From: Marisa cornuarietis
Lineage: Eukaryota > Mollusca > Gastropoda > Architaenioglossa > Ampullariidae
NCBI GenBank assembly: GCA_004794655.1
Contig: SMMW01000584.1
Location: 4,100,001 to 4,164,000 of the forward strand
Direction of reading: 5' to 3'
DNA length: 64,000 nucleotides
In this document: piece after piece, positions 1 to 13,300 of the stretch
How positions within the stretch are numbered: position 1 is the first letter of the stretch
Layout: every line of letters begins with the position of its first letter
Position numbers and translations under genes: made by a program
The notes under the pieces: model-generated
Told to the model about the DNA's origin: nothing
Seen by the model: only the letters and a program-made list of their open reading frames with translations
The model's database searches: none

Positions 1-764
1 ATCATAAAGGAGTTGTTTATCTTGTAAAACGAATATAATTAAATCTTAATAGTATCCGAGTCTCATATAGGATACGACTACTCTCAAATAATTGTAAACA
101 AAAATTTATTTTAAATGCTTAATTTCATAACAAGCAACACGATGTATTTCTACCGTTTGTGTGAGAAATAGCTTTGTCTCTAAACCGTCCAGTTGCCAAT
201 TGGAACTATCCTTGATTTTTGGTCATTAACTTCCTGAAGGCGTAAATGAAGAAAAATACCGGGATGCAAGTTTTAGTCATGTTGTTATTCAAGTTAGTTA
301 CATGATTCGGAACGAAGTTTGTAAAGGCTAAAACAGAATTTGTCTCTTGTTGTCTAGATTGGAACAGATTAAGAAAAAGTAAACGAAGTATGAAGCCAAC
401 CGCAGAAAGGATATGAAAATACGCTCATCCTGAATCTCCTGAGCTAGACATCCTTGTTTTTAAACACTGATGAGAAAATGCCACAAGTAAGGCAGTGCTT
501 ATTTTTTTATTCCTTTACATTCTACTAACAACGCACTCCAGCATACTCAAAGAAGCATCAGGTCTAAAACAGAAATAAATGCGTGAGATGACACCACTAA
601 AAGAGTGCAAAATGTCAAAAACAGGGGCGTCGTCCGCGAAAGTGCAGACAAAACAGGGCTATTGAGATCAGCTGTTTAATCGTACATCTCTAATGTTCAA
701 ACGCAATTACGCATGCTTACGTAAGTAATGAAGAAAATATTTACTTACTTCGTCCTCTTCGTAG
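1..764. other. No gene recognised
   Basis: AT-rich sequence with no open frame of note and no splice-supported exon. It may hold the promoter or a 5' non-coding exon of the helicase gene, because the first coding exon is preceded by an acceptor at about 1332, but no core promoter element is clear. Confidence 0.5.
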
Positions 765-956
765 CTAGGAGGTAAATAAGACATCCACTAGAGACCTCCA
801 TATGTGTCTGTCAGCAGCAAGTTTAGCTATCCTGATCCAGGACAGTTTCTGGCCTCTCTCTGCTGACCTTCGCCGTGTTTCTTTTGGCCGACCATGCTTC
901 CTCTTGCAATCAGCTGTCCAGTGAAAAGTTATTTTGGGTGGTACCTCTAGTTTCAT
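765..956 (-). mobile_element. RTE-like LINE ORF2 C-terminal remnant
   Basis: The minus-strand reading contains HGRPKETRRRSAE, then KLAADRHIWRSLVDVL. This is the characteristic GRPK.TWRR...LA.DR..WR ending of RTE-like endonuclease/reverse transcriptase ORFs, also present at 6917-7150. Only the tail survives. It lies upstream of the helicase gene. Confidence 0.6.
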
Positions 957-1370
957 TCAGCACACACATGGCCTAATCATTTCCATCTTTTTGGATGATG
1001 GATGTCTTATTTGTGCAGCTGGCTCTTGTCAGGATTTCTTCATTAGCAATTATGTTAAGCAATAAAGAAAATGCTGTGTGATAAAGACTGTAGCATCATT
1101 TTATATGACACAGTCCACACATCCCAGGAAGTACAGGTTTAAAGGTGAATACACTGGCACACAAACAAATAGTGTTTACAACAACTGTCAGTCTCAGCGA
1201 GAGGCATTTTACTGAATTTTCATGGCATGGATGGTATGGATATTAGCAAAATGTATAAAAAGTTTCAATGAAGCTGATTTTGCTTGACCTAACAAGTTCA
1301 TATCGAATATTCTTAATATTTGTTTCTTACAGCTAGCATGACAGGAGAGTGAAAACGTTTAAAATTGATC

Positions 1371-4300
1371 ATGGATCCAAGGTTTGGACAACCAGGAATG
1401 TACGCTCAACGTACTACTACTTATTATCCTCCACCAAATAACAGGGCTCAGGATTTGCCTCCGAGTATGAATGCACAACTTCTTTCTCACCTACCTGTTG
1501 CATGTCCACCTTATGTATCAAGTATGTTTTGTATTATTACCAAGGATTTGTTGCATACTTTTACTTTTTTAGATCACATTTTGTTCCTGCAACTAGACAT
1601 TTTTTTTTAGAACTGTGCCTAATCATTTCAGTACTGCACATTGTAAGTACCCAAGACCCATCTAGGTGAAAGAAATAGTTTTAGATGGTTGAATTTATTC
1701 AGTTTTTATTACAAGCTATTTAAAAAATAAGTTAATACCCGCTCCCTACTTCCTTCTGTTTGTAAAATTCCCACTTTCAAATATTAATGTCCTCACCTGT
1801 GTTGATCTCCATAAAGTCATGTTGGGAGATGCCCATATCTAATTAACGTTTCCTCCCATTTCTTGTGCTGCATTGTTGTAGACATAGGCAAACCTACATT
1901 CCAGCATGTTGTTTTCTGTTTTGTGCATGTCAGTGTTTGAAGGCTAGTACGCCATGAAATGAGCACAAAAATGTTTGGGAATTTGTAATGAACTAAGCGA
2001 AATAATTTTACAAACCATTGGGTGACACGTAGGTCTTCAGGCAGTTGGTCTTTAAATTGCTTGTAAGTAGTAGAGAGCATAACTATTTGACATAGTTTTA
2101 GAAAGATTGCTTATGTTGATAACCCCCTTTTTAAAAATTCATTTGCAGCCATTTAGTCCTGGTTTTATTTATTAAATGTTCATGCTGTTTCTAGGAAGAG
2201 GGGCATATTTTGTGGCTGGTTACATTTTGTTCTGCTATTATATTTTGCTTAAGTTCGTTTGTACATTTACGAATTTCTGTATTGTACTGAAATTTGTTAT
2301 GGAGTAGCAGATGGCACTTTGTATCTGTACTGTAAGTCTAGAGTGCACATGTGTTGTAGTTAATTTATTGAGCAATAATAGTGTTTAGGTGTATAAGGAA
2401 TATACACTTAAGAAAGGGAACGTGATCAAATTTTCTTTCTATTGTGTCCGAGTCAAGAAAGGTCCAGCACCATGATTCCAAAATCACTTGAAATATTAAT
2501 CATTGCACCTTGAATGTTGCATTATTTTGTAGTAAAAAAAGAAATTTGCTGAAGTTGTTTATTTATATTACACTTTTGTTACAGGTTCAAGCAGCATCCA
2601 GCCAGTTATGCATGTTGACATGCCTCGGTCATCTGTCATGCTACATCCCAGGAATATGCTGCAACCAGCAGCTTTACCAAGCACACCTGGGCCAAAGGTG
2701 GTTGTGCCAGCGACAAATCTTGTGCCACAGTCCTCTGTCCTTTTACCGTTGGATCACATCCAGCCCTCTGTAACTCTCCCTCGCTTTATATCCCCATCGC
2801 CAGTGCAGCCATCGTCCGCCGCTAACATTCCAGCAAGAATGCAGTATCCCGGCAGAGGGTGGATGCAGTTCACACGCAATGATGTGATTGTGCCTAATTT
2901 TGGTTGGCCGTTGCCAGTACCACAGCCCATTCCTGCCGTTCAGCATATATCTTTAATGCCAAGAGCACGATCAATGTCTCATAGCAGTTTCTCAGGGTTA
3001 GAGTCAGTCACTTGTAGCCAAGGAGGAAATATCCCTGTTCGGCTGCCACTATCATCACAACCATCTGTTGCTACACACTTGTCAGTGGCTCATGTGGGAC
3101 CAAGGACTGGAAATATTATTTCCATCCCTATGGAAACAGGACCACCTGGGTATGTAATTTAAGCTTAGTAATATACTTTTTCCCTTGGTCTAATGCACCT
3201 GCCATTTAATCCAGAAAACTGAATGGGAGTTAAGGTACTATGTATTACTCAGAGATGGTTTCTTTATTATGACTGGTTGATGTTATATAGCTGTTTAATC
3301 CAGTTTAAACAAACATTGCAATAACAGGATAAACTGTTAATTTGTAAGGACAGTTGAGACGATAGCAAATAATTTAGTCATCATGGTGAATGGCTGGTTT
3401 CAGTGTAACACTGACAATTTATCTGGTTACCTTGATGACCAAAATTTGATTCTGGTTGCAGTGTAGGGGAAAATTTTATTCTTAAAGGCTATGGTTGTTT
3501 GGGAGAATTAGGTGTAGGGTCCTTAACAATGCACTGTCACTGATTGTTTGACTGCAGAGTCATGCACTTCTCTGCTGGAAGTTTACCAATGGAAACTGAT
3601 GCTTCTCCAGTCAAGGTCTGTTTCTCATTCTGTGAATGGTTTATCAGTTTGGTTATCGCAAGCTAATGTTTCATTGTTGAAATATATTGGTAGCTGATAG
3701 GTGTAAGTAAATATTGGTAGGAAAGTTAGGTTTTGAAAAACTGTGGAGACTGTTGGTGTATTCATCAAGTTTCCTTTGCTGGCTATGACTGAATTAAACT
3801 TATGAAGTTCATACCATAAAAAATGACTGAATACAATAAAAAAAGATCATTTATTCATTTATAAATAGACAGAACTTATGAGACTGTATCTTGAATAATT
3901 TATACTGCTTTAATTAAAAATTTTGATAATAAAATCAATTATGCAAATGGTTGCCATGTATCTTAAACACTTTTCATGACAGGAGCTACCATCATCTATC
4001 CTGGACATTACTCTGGAGCAAAACCAGCAGTCCAGGACTTTGCGTGAACATTTTTCTTCATTTGTTAAAGAGCACTATCCTTATCTGGGAAAGAAAATCT
4101 ACATTGTCCCAGAAAAGCCTCCTATCAGTCAGAAACAACCTGACAAACTGCTTGTTCGAGCCCGGGAAGGACAGTACAGGTGGTCTTGGAGTTTTCCAGC
4201 ATATGTCTTGCACATTGGTAGCATAAATGTTAACAGTAATAAGAAGGATAATGTTAAGTAAAAATTGAAATTGTTAACTGAATATAGCCACAGAGCTAGA

Positions 4301-7300
4301 AATCCATGCATAAGTCATTTGTAAATAGTAATTTGAAAAAAGACTGATTAATTATGGATACATCATAATCACTTTCTTTTTTAATATGGGGGGGGGGTGA
4401 CTTTTTAATCTTATGAAAAAAGGCTGTTTTACTTTTTTCTTTCTTTGCATTGTCTCACTTCATCAACTTACATTAAGTTTTTTTTTAACCAGAGTAACTA
4501 TGGCAATTGAGCGTGTGGCTCATTATAAACAAGAAGCCTTGTTCCTGCTCAGTGACTACAAGCATGAGAGTTTCTTCAGGTTTTTCAGCCTTCGGATGGT
4601 CAAAGCCTGTGACCAGCCAAGAGTTAAAGAAAGATTCAACCACTTTATTTCTAGCAAGCAGTTTGGAGACTCCGACATCATTGTCTTCCACAAGGACCAT
4701 GCAGTTCTTGTAATTAGCATCTGTTCTGTCAGCAGCAACTCTGATGTGCAGGTATAATAGTCTGCACTCATGCATGGTATGTACATGCATCCACGCACAC
4801 ACACACACACAGCTGTTTACCTAATATAGTGTTTCTTTCCAAGTGAATGATTGAAGTGCTCGATTCCCCCATTCTCGAAGGCAGTGCCAGCAGTTGCTAT
4901 AACCCAATGCACGAACACAACCGGTTTTCGCGCTTTCCAGTGCAGACGGCCAAGATGCTACTCCACTAGTAATATAACTGTGAATAGCCCAGTGCCACAA
5001 CAAATCTTTCATATAAACCTGGAAGTAGGTACATTTATGATAGTAGTTGTAAATTTAGTGTACTTGAAAATATTTTTTATTTTTTTGGCAGTATATTCTT
5101 AAGCGTTTGCAAAAGTATCGACAACAGCTGAACAAGTCATATGAGATGATGGACAAGGTGTTGCATTTTCTGGGACTTCATCATTGCACTGTGACCTCTG
5201 TTCTGGCTACACCAAACCTCAAGCGCTCATTTCTAGCTAAAGTAACACCAAGAGACAAGGTGAGAATGTTGGCAGACTAAAAAAAAACAGAAAACAAAAT
5301 GTAAACGTTTGATTTAGGGTGGAGATTAATTTTATGACCGCCAGTTTTGTTTCTTTTCTTTCCTTTCTTGACAAGGTGTATAATTTGTCTTCAGCTCGGT
5401 TTTTGTGTACTTTATTATTTTTGTGTGTGTGTGCATATGTGGTCACAGGCTTAGAATGAACTGAAGGAGGGCTACATGTCTGTGTACATGCATACCTGCA
5501 ATGCATAGGATCTTTTTTCCTAGACAATAATTGGTGGTTAATAATAATAATAATAATTGCTAGCCTCATAAACATTACAGTTTTTTGTTTGTCGGTTAGC
5601 TTATGAAAGAAAACGATGGTGAACACTTTTGAACCAGTTTTTTTTTCTTTATTGTAGGGTCTCCACAAACTGATGAGCACCATGAGCACTTTATGCTCTG
5701 ATGAACTGCCTGCTGAGTTTCGGAGTGAGTGGACATCTGAGGAACATTTTCAGGCTCTTGTTGGTTGGTGGGAGAAAGTGAATGCAGAGACACAAAGCAG
5801 AGGACCCAATCAGGAGGAATTGGAAGTTCTTGTTGGGAGTTTTCTGTGCCCAGAGTAAGCAAGTAGAGGCTGGTTTAAAGTCCTTCCTATCCTGTTTAGT
5901 CATATTTTGTATTGCACAGCATTGTTTCATCTTTCTTGTTCCAATAACCTTCAGTTTTGCATATGGTAACATTTTATCTTGCTGCTTCTTTTTACTTCAT
6001 TACATTCATTACGTTGCTAGAAGGACAAGAATGGAACTGTTTCTTTTCTGCTTTAATTGACAAAAGAAAATCCAAATACTTCAAAAACCAAATTTGCTTT
6101 TATGCCATTCGTCCACCTACCTACCCCCCAAAAAATTAACACAACGATTTCTTTGACAACTCTTTTAAGCTGCTTATTTGTCTAATTACTGTTTATCTTT
6201 CCAGGATGATGTTTAGTGGTAAATCATATAAATATTGAACAAAATTGTTTAAGAAAATACAAAGTTTGTAAAAAGGAAGGCATAATTCTTAAAGAATGAG
6301 CTTTAAAGGCATTAAACTCCAATCTACTTTTTAATTAGTTTTAATTAGTTATAGTTTAATCAGTTTCAGAGGTAATTCTAGGCCGAAGGGCGCATAGTCT
6401 GAAAGTCAGCGCAATCATGCGCCCGCAAAAATGTGGCTGGTGCACTTTTGAACACGCGATGCAGCAGTTCAAAAATAATTATTGTCATTCTTCGCGCTGG
6501 TTTGAAACCGACCCACTAGAATTGATGCTATAATGACTGGACAGTTTTTAAACTGATCTGTTGTTATCCATCTCTTGAGACCTGCTCCAAATTTCGCGCC
6601 AGGAAGTAAATTGTTGACGCGCCCACAGCGAAAACATTTGGGACGGGATAGATCAAAGGGTATTGGAAGCAAGCGAGTTGACAACGAAGTGAATGCGACT
6701 GCGAAAGATGCCCCGGAAAGTAGAAATCGACAAGGACAGGAAGAAACAGAAACTCGTCAGAGTGTGCCGCACACATTGTTGGAACTGAAAATGTAGACAA
6801 CGAAGTAGACAAATTGAGACAGAGACCGCACGTAAAAATCCACGCATCCAGAGAATCTGTCAGTGTGAATGGCTGAAGAAATGGCCTTGGTTAATGAACG
6901 AGGACGAAGGTTTAGTTTACTGCCCATTATGCCTGTCGGCACATAGGGCAGCGACAAAGGTCCTCCACTTTTGTCTGTCCTGGGCCAGCCTCCCCACAGT
7001 GCCCCAGCTGTGGTTTAGGGTCTTCAGTTCTGCCTCCACAGTTCGCCGCCAGGTGTTCTTGGGCCGGCCTCGCTTGCGTTTTCCCTCTGGAGTCCAGTGT
7101 AAGGCAGTTTTTGTGATGGAGTTGCTCTCGCCTCTGATGACGTGGCCAATTCAGCGCCATCGTTTCTTCATCAGGATGGCGGTCATACTCTCTTGCCCAC
7201 ACTGGGCAAGCAGCTCCTCGTTGGAGATTGTCCTTGGCCAGAAGATGCCCAGGATTCTTCGCAGGCTTTTGGTGTGGAAGACTGACAGTTTGTTGAGGTC

Positions 7301-10300
7301 GCTGTCAGTCATTCGCCAGCACTCCGAGCCGTACAGAAGAGTGGACAGGACAAGGCTCTGGTAGAGTCTCAGCTTGGTATGGATGCTGTACTGGGTTGAC
7401 TTCCAGATGTTGCTTAGGCTACAGAAGATGCCCCTGGCTTTGCTCAGTCTGCTCTGGATGTCACGGTCTGCTCCTCCATCCTGCTTGACCACGCTGCCCA
7501 AGTATGTGAAGCTTTCAACCATCGGCAGGTCTTCTCCCTCTATGTTGATCGGTGTTGTATTGGTGGTGTTCAGGGTCATCACTTCTGTCTTTGTCGGGCT
7601 GATGTACAGTCCGACCTGCTTCGCAAAGGTGTTCAGGCGAGTCGTCTTCTCCTGCATATGTCGATGGGTGTGTGACAGCAAGGCCAGGTCGTCGGCAAAG
7701 TCTAGGTCTTCTAAGTTCTTGGAGAGTGTCCATCTTATGCCCCTTGGTTCATCTTCCGTTGTGTGGTGCATTACCCAGTCAATGACAAGGTTAAAGAGTA
7801 GGGAAGACATCACGCAGCCTTGTCTCACTCCGGTCCCGACCTCAAAGCAGATGTCACTGTTTCCAACGCAGCATGAAAAGTTCATATAGAAGCTTTTGAT
7901 CAGCAACACAATTTCCATTGGTATTCCATACGTTCTCAGGATGCGCCAAAGGCTTTCTCTGTGGATGCTGTCAAATGCCTTCTGGAAATCCACGAAGTTA
8001 ATGTAGAGCTGTCTCTGCCACTCTGTACACTGTTCAATGATGCTGCGTAGTGCAAATATCTGGTCGATGCATCCTCTTCCTCTTCGAAAACCAGCCTGTT
8101 CTTCTCTAAGTTGTGCGTCCGTTGCCTCTGAGATTCGTCGAATGATGATCTTTGTCATGATCTTGCTCGGGGTGGACAGGAGAGTTATTCCTTGCCAGTT
8201 GTTGCAGTCACTAAGGGGTCCTTTCATTGGGATTTTGACGATCACTTCTCTGGTCCAGTCACATGGGACTTGTTTCCCTTCCCATACTGCGGTAAATAGG
8301 GGTTGCAGGATATTGGCTGCCAGTTCTGGGTCTGTTTTAAATAGTTCAGCGTTCAGATTGTCTTGGCCTGGTGCCTTTCTGTTCTTCAAGGACTTGATTG
8401 CTGTGATGATTTCCTGCTTCTCTGGTGGGGCGATGTTGACATCCAGGTCCTCAATGGCTTCTTGTATGTCGGGTTCTTCGGAAGGTGGTGGTCTGTTCAG
8501 AACCTCTTTGAAGTGTTCGGCCCAGCGTGCTTCTTGTTCTCTCTCTGTCGTTATTAGCTTCCCTTCCTTGTCCTTGACTGGGGCATCGTTGGTGTTGTGG
8601 ATATTGCCGCTAATCGCTTTGGTGATCTTGTACAGCTTCCCTTGTTCTCCTTTTCTTGCTGCTTCTTCGGCCTTACTTGCCAGGTTGTTCAAGTAGGCAC
8701 GCTTGTCTGTTCTCTTTTTAGAAATGAAGGAAAAGACAAATGCTTTCCCCGAATTTTGTGATCTCCAATGGCGTACAGATCTTGCCTTTCTTGTTGAGGT
8801 CATGGACCATTTGAACAAACTCATTATGAATCTGCTAGGTAAAAACATTCTTGTTCATGAGTAATATTTTGCTGTGAACACATTTGAACAGATCTCTTTT
8901 CCACCCAATTGAAGGAAAGAAAATTTCAACACTTTCCTACCCTGAACTCATTGACATTGGGTGACTGCAAAGCAAGAAAATACAGCAAAAAGTTGAGTGA
9001 TGTGTGAGATAAATTTTTGCGACATTTCAGGGATATCAGAAAACTGGAAAGTAAGTTGAAAATATTGTAAAGTCTGCTTAACGTGGATGTGAAATGTGCG
9101 CCAGATAGTCTGTAACTTGAGCTGATCAATTTATAGTGCAACATAGTGTTGAAGGATTCTTTTAATCTCCAAAATGTTGTCCAATTCTTCAAATTGGTAA
9201 GTAAGGACATGTTTCCGAACTTAAAACGAATTTGCCAAAGGAATGTTGGTGATGTCAGCATCGATGTTTGTGTGCGAATAGACTTTTTTTGATCATGAAG
9301 CAGAGCAAGTCCGACCTGCATTCGCGGATGACAGACGAGCATTTTGCCGCAGTTCTGCGAATTGTCACATCGGAAATGTGGCCAGATTATGAAAGGATTT
9401 GCTATTCACATTAGTGATCACCACAATGTACGCATGTTTTCACCCCATTATCACTAGGTTGTATAGTTATGTGGAGTGTGTTTTTGGTATGGCCCGCCGC
9501 ATAGTTTAGAATTTTGAGACCAACCCATGAAAAGAAAGCTTTGCCCACCCTGATATAGAGGATACCTGCGGTTAGTGTTAAAGACCAACCTGTATGGTTT
9601 ACATGTTTTGCAGATATCGGTAGATATAGGCAATGTAAAACTAACCTGTAAATTTTAGCCTCCAAAACCCATCCGTTAATTAATTATCCGCTACGATTCG
9701 CACCTGCGATCAACAAGTGCCACTAACAGTGTACTACGTCACGCTAGTGGACCATTCACAACATTGCCAGCCATCAACACCAAACAGAGAGAGAATGAGC
9801 GACATTTCGGGCTATTTGGATACTGAAAGTCCGCTTTTCTCGTGGTTCTCAAAAACTGCTACTATAGCACGAGAAATGCAGACTTTCAACGTCTGTATAA
9901 TCCAAACTGTCGCTCATTCTCTCTCTCTCTGGTGTTGACGGCTGGCAATGTTGTGAATGGTGCACTAGTGTGATGTAAAATACTGTTAGCAGCGCTCGCT
10001 GATCGCTAGTGCGAATCGTGTATTTTGCTAGCCTATAATTAATTAACGGATGGGTTTTGGAGGCTGAAATTTACAGCTTAGGTTTATATTGCCTATATCT
10101 ACCGATATCTGCAAATAATGCAGACCATACAGGTTGGTCTTTAATGGACAGTTCCTTTCTATATCTAATGTAATCTTTGGACTACATAAGCATTTCTGAA
10201 CATAGAAGTAATTCTTAATTTTTGTAAAAATATTTGTTGGAAGAATAAATTTGCCACATTTTCATCAACCCAGTTTTAGATTTATGCCTTAATTAAATAA

Positions 10301-13300
10301 AAAAGTTAACAACTAACATTGTCATGGTTTTCTGCATGCTCCTGGATGAGCAAGACGTTGAGGAAAATGTTTAGAAAGATTATCTGTGATTAATTAAACT
10401 TGCATTTAAACTTTAATTATAGGATTTTCTGAAATGCCCTACAACATATGAATGCAGCTAGCATAATTGCTTAATGCCTTCTGAAGTGAAGAATTCCAGT
10501 GTGTATGAAGTTCTTTGGAGAATGTTGTAGTCTATTTTCCTTTTTTTGGCACTATGTGCAGCTTGTCAGATGCAGGTTTTGATCAGACCAAGGAAATGCA
10601 GCCTTCAGAAGAAAAGAAATTGTGCTTTGAGTCAGACAAGCAGACCATAATTTCTAAGGCTGAAACATCCGCCAAAACAGTCGCAGTAAGTGTTGGTGTT
10701 TAAATGATGAAGTTTATTTCCTTAATGTGGTTCCTTGAAAAGTGGCAAAGATGACAAGGCCAGCAGTGTTTCATTTCACAGTGAAACAATGACACATAAC
10801 TTTTCATATCTCTTTAAAGCTGTCTGAACAGATTACATTAGTAATTTACAATCAAAAGCTAGACAAGAATTTTACCAGATATGAACAAGTATTTTTGCAT
10901 GAGTTCTGTTTTGTACAAGTCCATCTACTTTTTGTTGGGATCTGAAATGAAATTCCAAAAAAACACTGTAATGGCATGATAGAGCAAAGTAAAAATTTGT
11001 AGTGTTCATAAATTAAACAGTGCATGGCAAAGCCATTAAGCACCAAGTTCAGATTTTGTTTGCTTAGGATTCATAAGGGCATACTGTTAGTGTCTCAAGT
11101 TCTTTTCTTTTTCCTAGGACCTCCTGAGCATGAGCCTGTCCATAGGCAATGTGACTAAGTCATTCAAGCAGTGCATGGAAGAGTATGTAGACCAGTATTT
11201 CCCCAACTTTATGGAAGAAACTTACAGAGTTCCTCCTGTACACTTCAACATCCAGAAGTTTGACTACCCACCTGACAATAATCCCTTTATTATCCTTAAC
11301 ATGCCCATGTCTAAAGACACAAGAGGAGATGAAGGTGAAAGCCGTGTGATCAGTGCCATTGAGATTCTTGGACTGAAATCGGATGTAGTGTGCCCAGTGT
11401 TTATCATCTGTGATTTTCAGTACAACAACTATTTGAACAAGTTGAAGGAATCAATGTTTGAAAAAGGAGATGAGCGCAGACCTCAGAGAGCTTTTGGGCA
11501 GAGTGTGCGTGCCCAGCATGATTGTTTGCTGATACACAGACAATACGGGATCATCATTATTTCTGTCAAGGCTGTGGGAGACAACTTCCATGAATGGGCC
11601 AGCTCTGGCAATGAGCGATGGACGGTATGTTATCATATTGATTGAGCATTTTGCTTGTAATTTTTTCATGAAGTGTACCATGTGTAGGAAAGGTCAGAAG
11701 GGAATCTTTCCATACTAAAATTATTTGATGTTTGATGCAAATCTCACAAATTGGCTGAGAGCAGCTAAAGCAAATGTCTGGCTTTGAATCCATCTTATCT
11801 AATAAAACTAGAACTCAGGTGCCAATCTAAATAGTAATCTGTAGTCTACCAAAGGGGAACCCTAATGTCATGATTAATTTTTTCATCTGTTGACGTGATG
11901 TAGGCTGTGAAGAGGACACTAGGAAAAGTCCTGAAGCAGCTGCCAAGAGAAGAGAAAATGGTGGGCTTGGTGTTGAGTGACCTTATTGACAAGGTACCTT
12001 GCCATAAACTTGTGGCACTGCCAAATCTCTCTCGTCAAGACATCAATGCAGCCATCAGTGATGATGCAGAACTCAAAAAGGTGGTGGTCTACATGGAAAG
12101 CAGCTGAGCATTGCACTTCTTTCTGCTCTGGGCCATGCTGTTTCTCATCTCTGTCATACTGTTTGACATCCTCTTATCTGTCACACTGTTTCACATTTCT
12201 GTCACACTCTTTTATATCTGTGTCAAAGCTTGCTTGCTTTATTTGTACAAATATTAAAATATATATATACACACATACACACACTTACAGTACAGTACTG
12301 CTTACTATCACTTAAAAGTGCCATTTCCATTTGGCCAGTGCATTGAAGGAATGTTCCCTGAAGCTGGCACAGGTGCATTCCTGTGCCAAGATGAGCTCTG
12401 TGAGAGCAACCAGTCCATGTGGGAGGCACTGGAAGAGAAGCCAGAGCTGTTGGACAAATTGAATGACTGGTGGGTTCGATCCCTTGGCTATGGACAAGAC
12501 AATCTGCTATCAGAAAATCTATGCAAACAAATTATTGGCCGGTGAGTGCCTAGTGTAATTTAAGCAGAAATGCCAGATATTTATGAAATCTTTGTGTTCT
12601 CACAGCAGATTAATTGGATGAAAAGGGGAGCTTCTTCCCTACCCTTGTCGTCAAATAGCAGATACGTTGAATATATTCAGCAGTAGATTATCATGACTTT
12701 CTTAAAATATTTTAACCGCCTTTCTCCCTCACCTACTGTTTTGCTTCTCCCTCTGTCCCCTTTCTGCAACCATCACAAAGATGTCACCAAGTAATCTGCT
12801 GCAGAGTATCGATCACTCCTAAAATCTGTTTGATCTCAAATCCCATAGATTATCTTTTTATGAGGCAGGAAGAACCACAGTTTTCCAGAGTTCATTGTTG
12901 TCATGACAGACATCTTGTTTTAGAGTCTGAAAGCTTTTGCTTTCATGTGGCATTTACAATCGGAGACAACTTCTAGGCCACATTTGACAGATGTGACACA
13001 TTTTGTTGCATTTTGCCATGGATGCAGGTTCTGCGGGCTCTTGTCAACAGTAGAAGTGTGGACAGCTCAAACTCCACGAGTAGAAGTTCGCAGCGTTGCG
13101 GAGGCCATCCAGGAGACATCTGAACGCTTCACCTGTGTTCTGCTCACTCCTGAACAGGTAAAACCAGAGGATTTTTGTCCAAGAATATAGATTTTTGTAA
13201 CTTTTACATGCAGCTGCTTGAGAATAAGACAGCTGTCTGCAATGATCACCAGTGAGTGATGCTGTTAACACAATGCATATGCACCAGCATGCTGTAACTT

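Noticed and set aside
6469..6684. Minus-strand frame with KCFRCGRVNN, resembling a retroviral-type zinc knuckle
   Set aside because: The CxxC is not followed by the required His and Cys spacing, and no gag or pol sequence is adjacent.
7374..8696. Long plus-strand frames across 7.4-8.7 kb
   Set aside because: They are antisense shadows of the LINE reverse transcriptase, which has clear motifs on the minus strand.
12081..12107. Read-through of exon 10 to a stop at 12107
   Set aside because: The parallel with exons 6 and 7 and the phase-0 fit of exon 11 support splicing at 12080, although the donor is weak.
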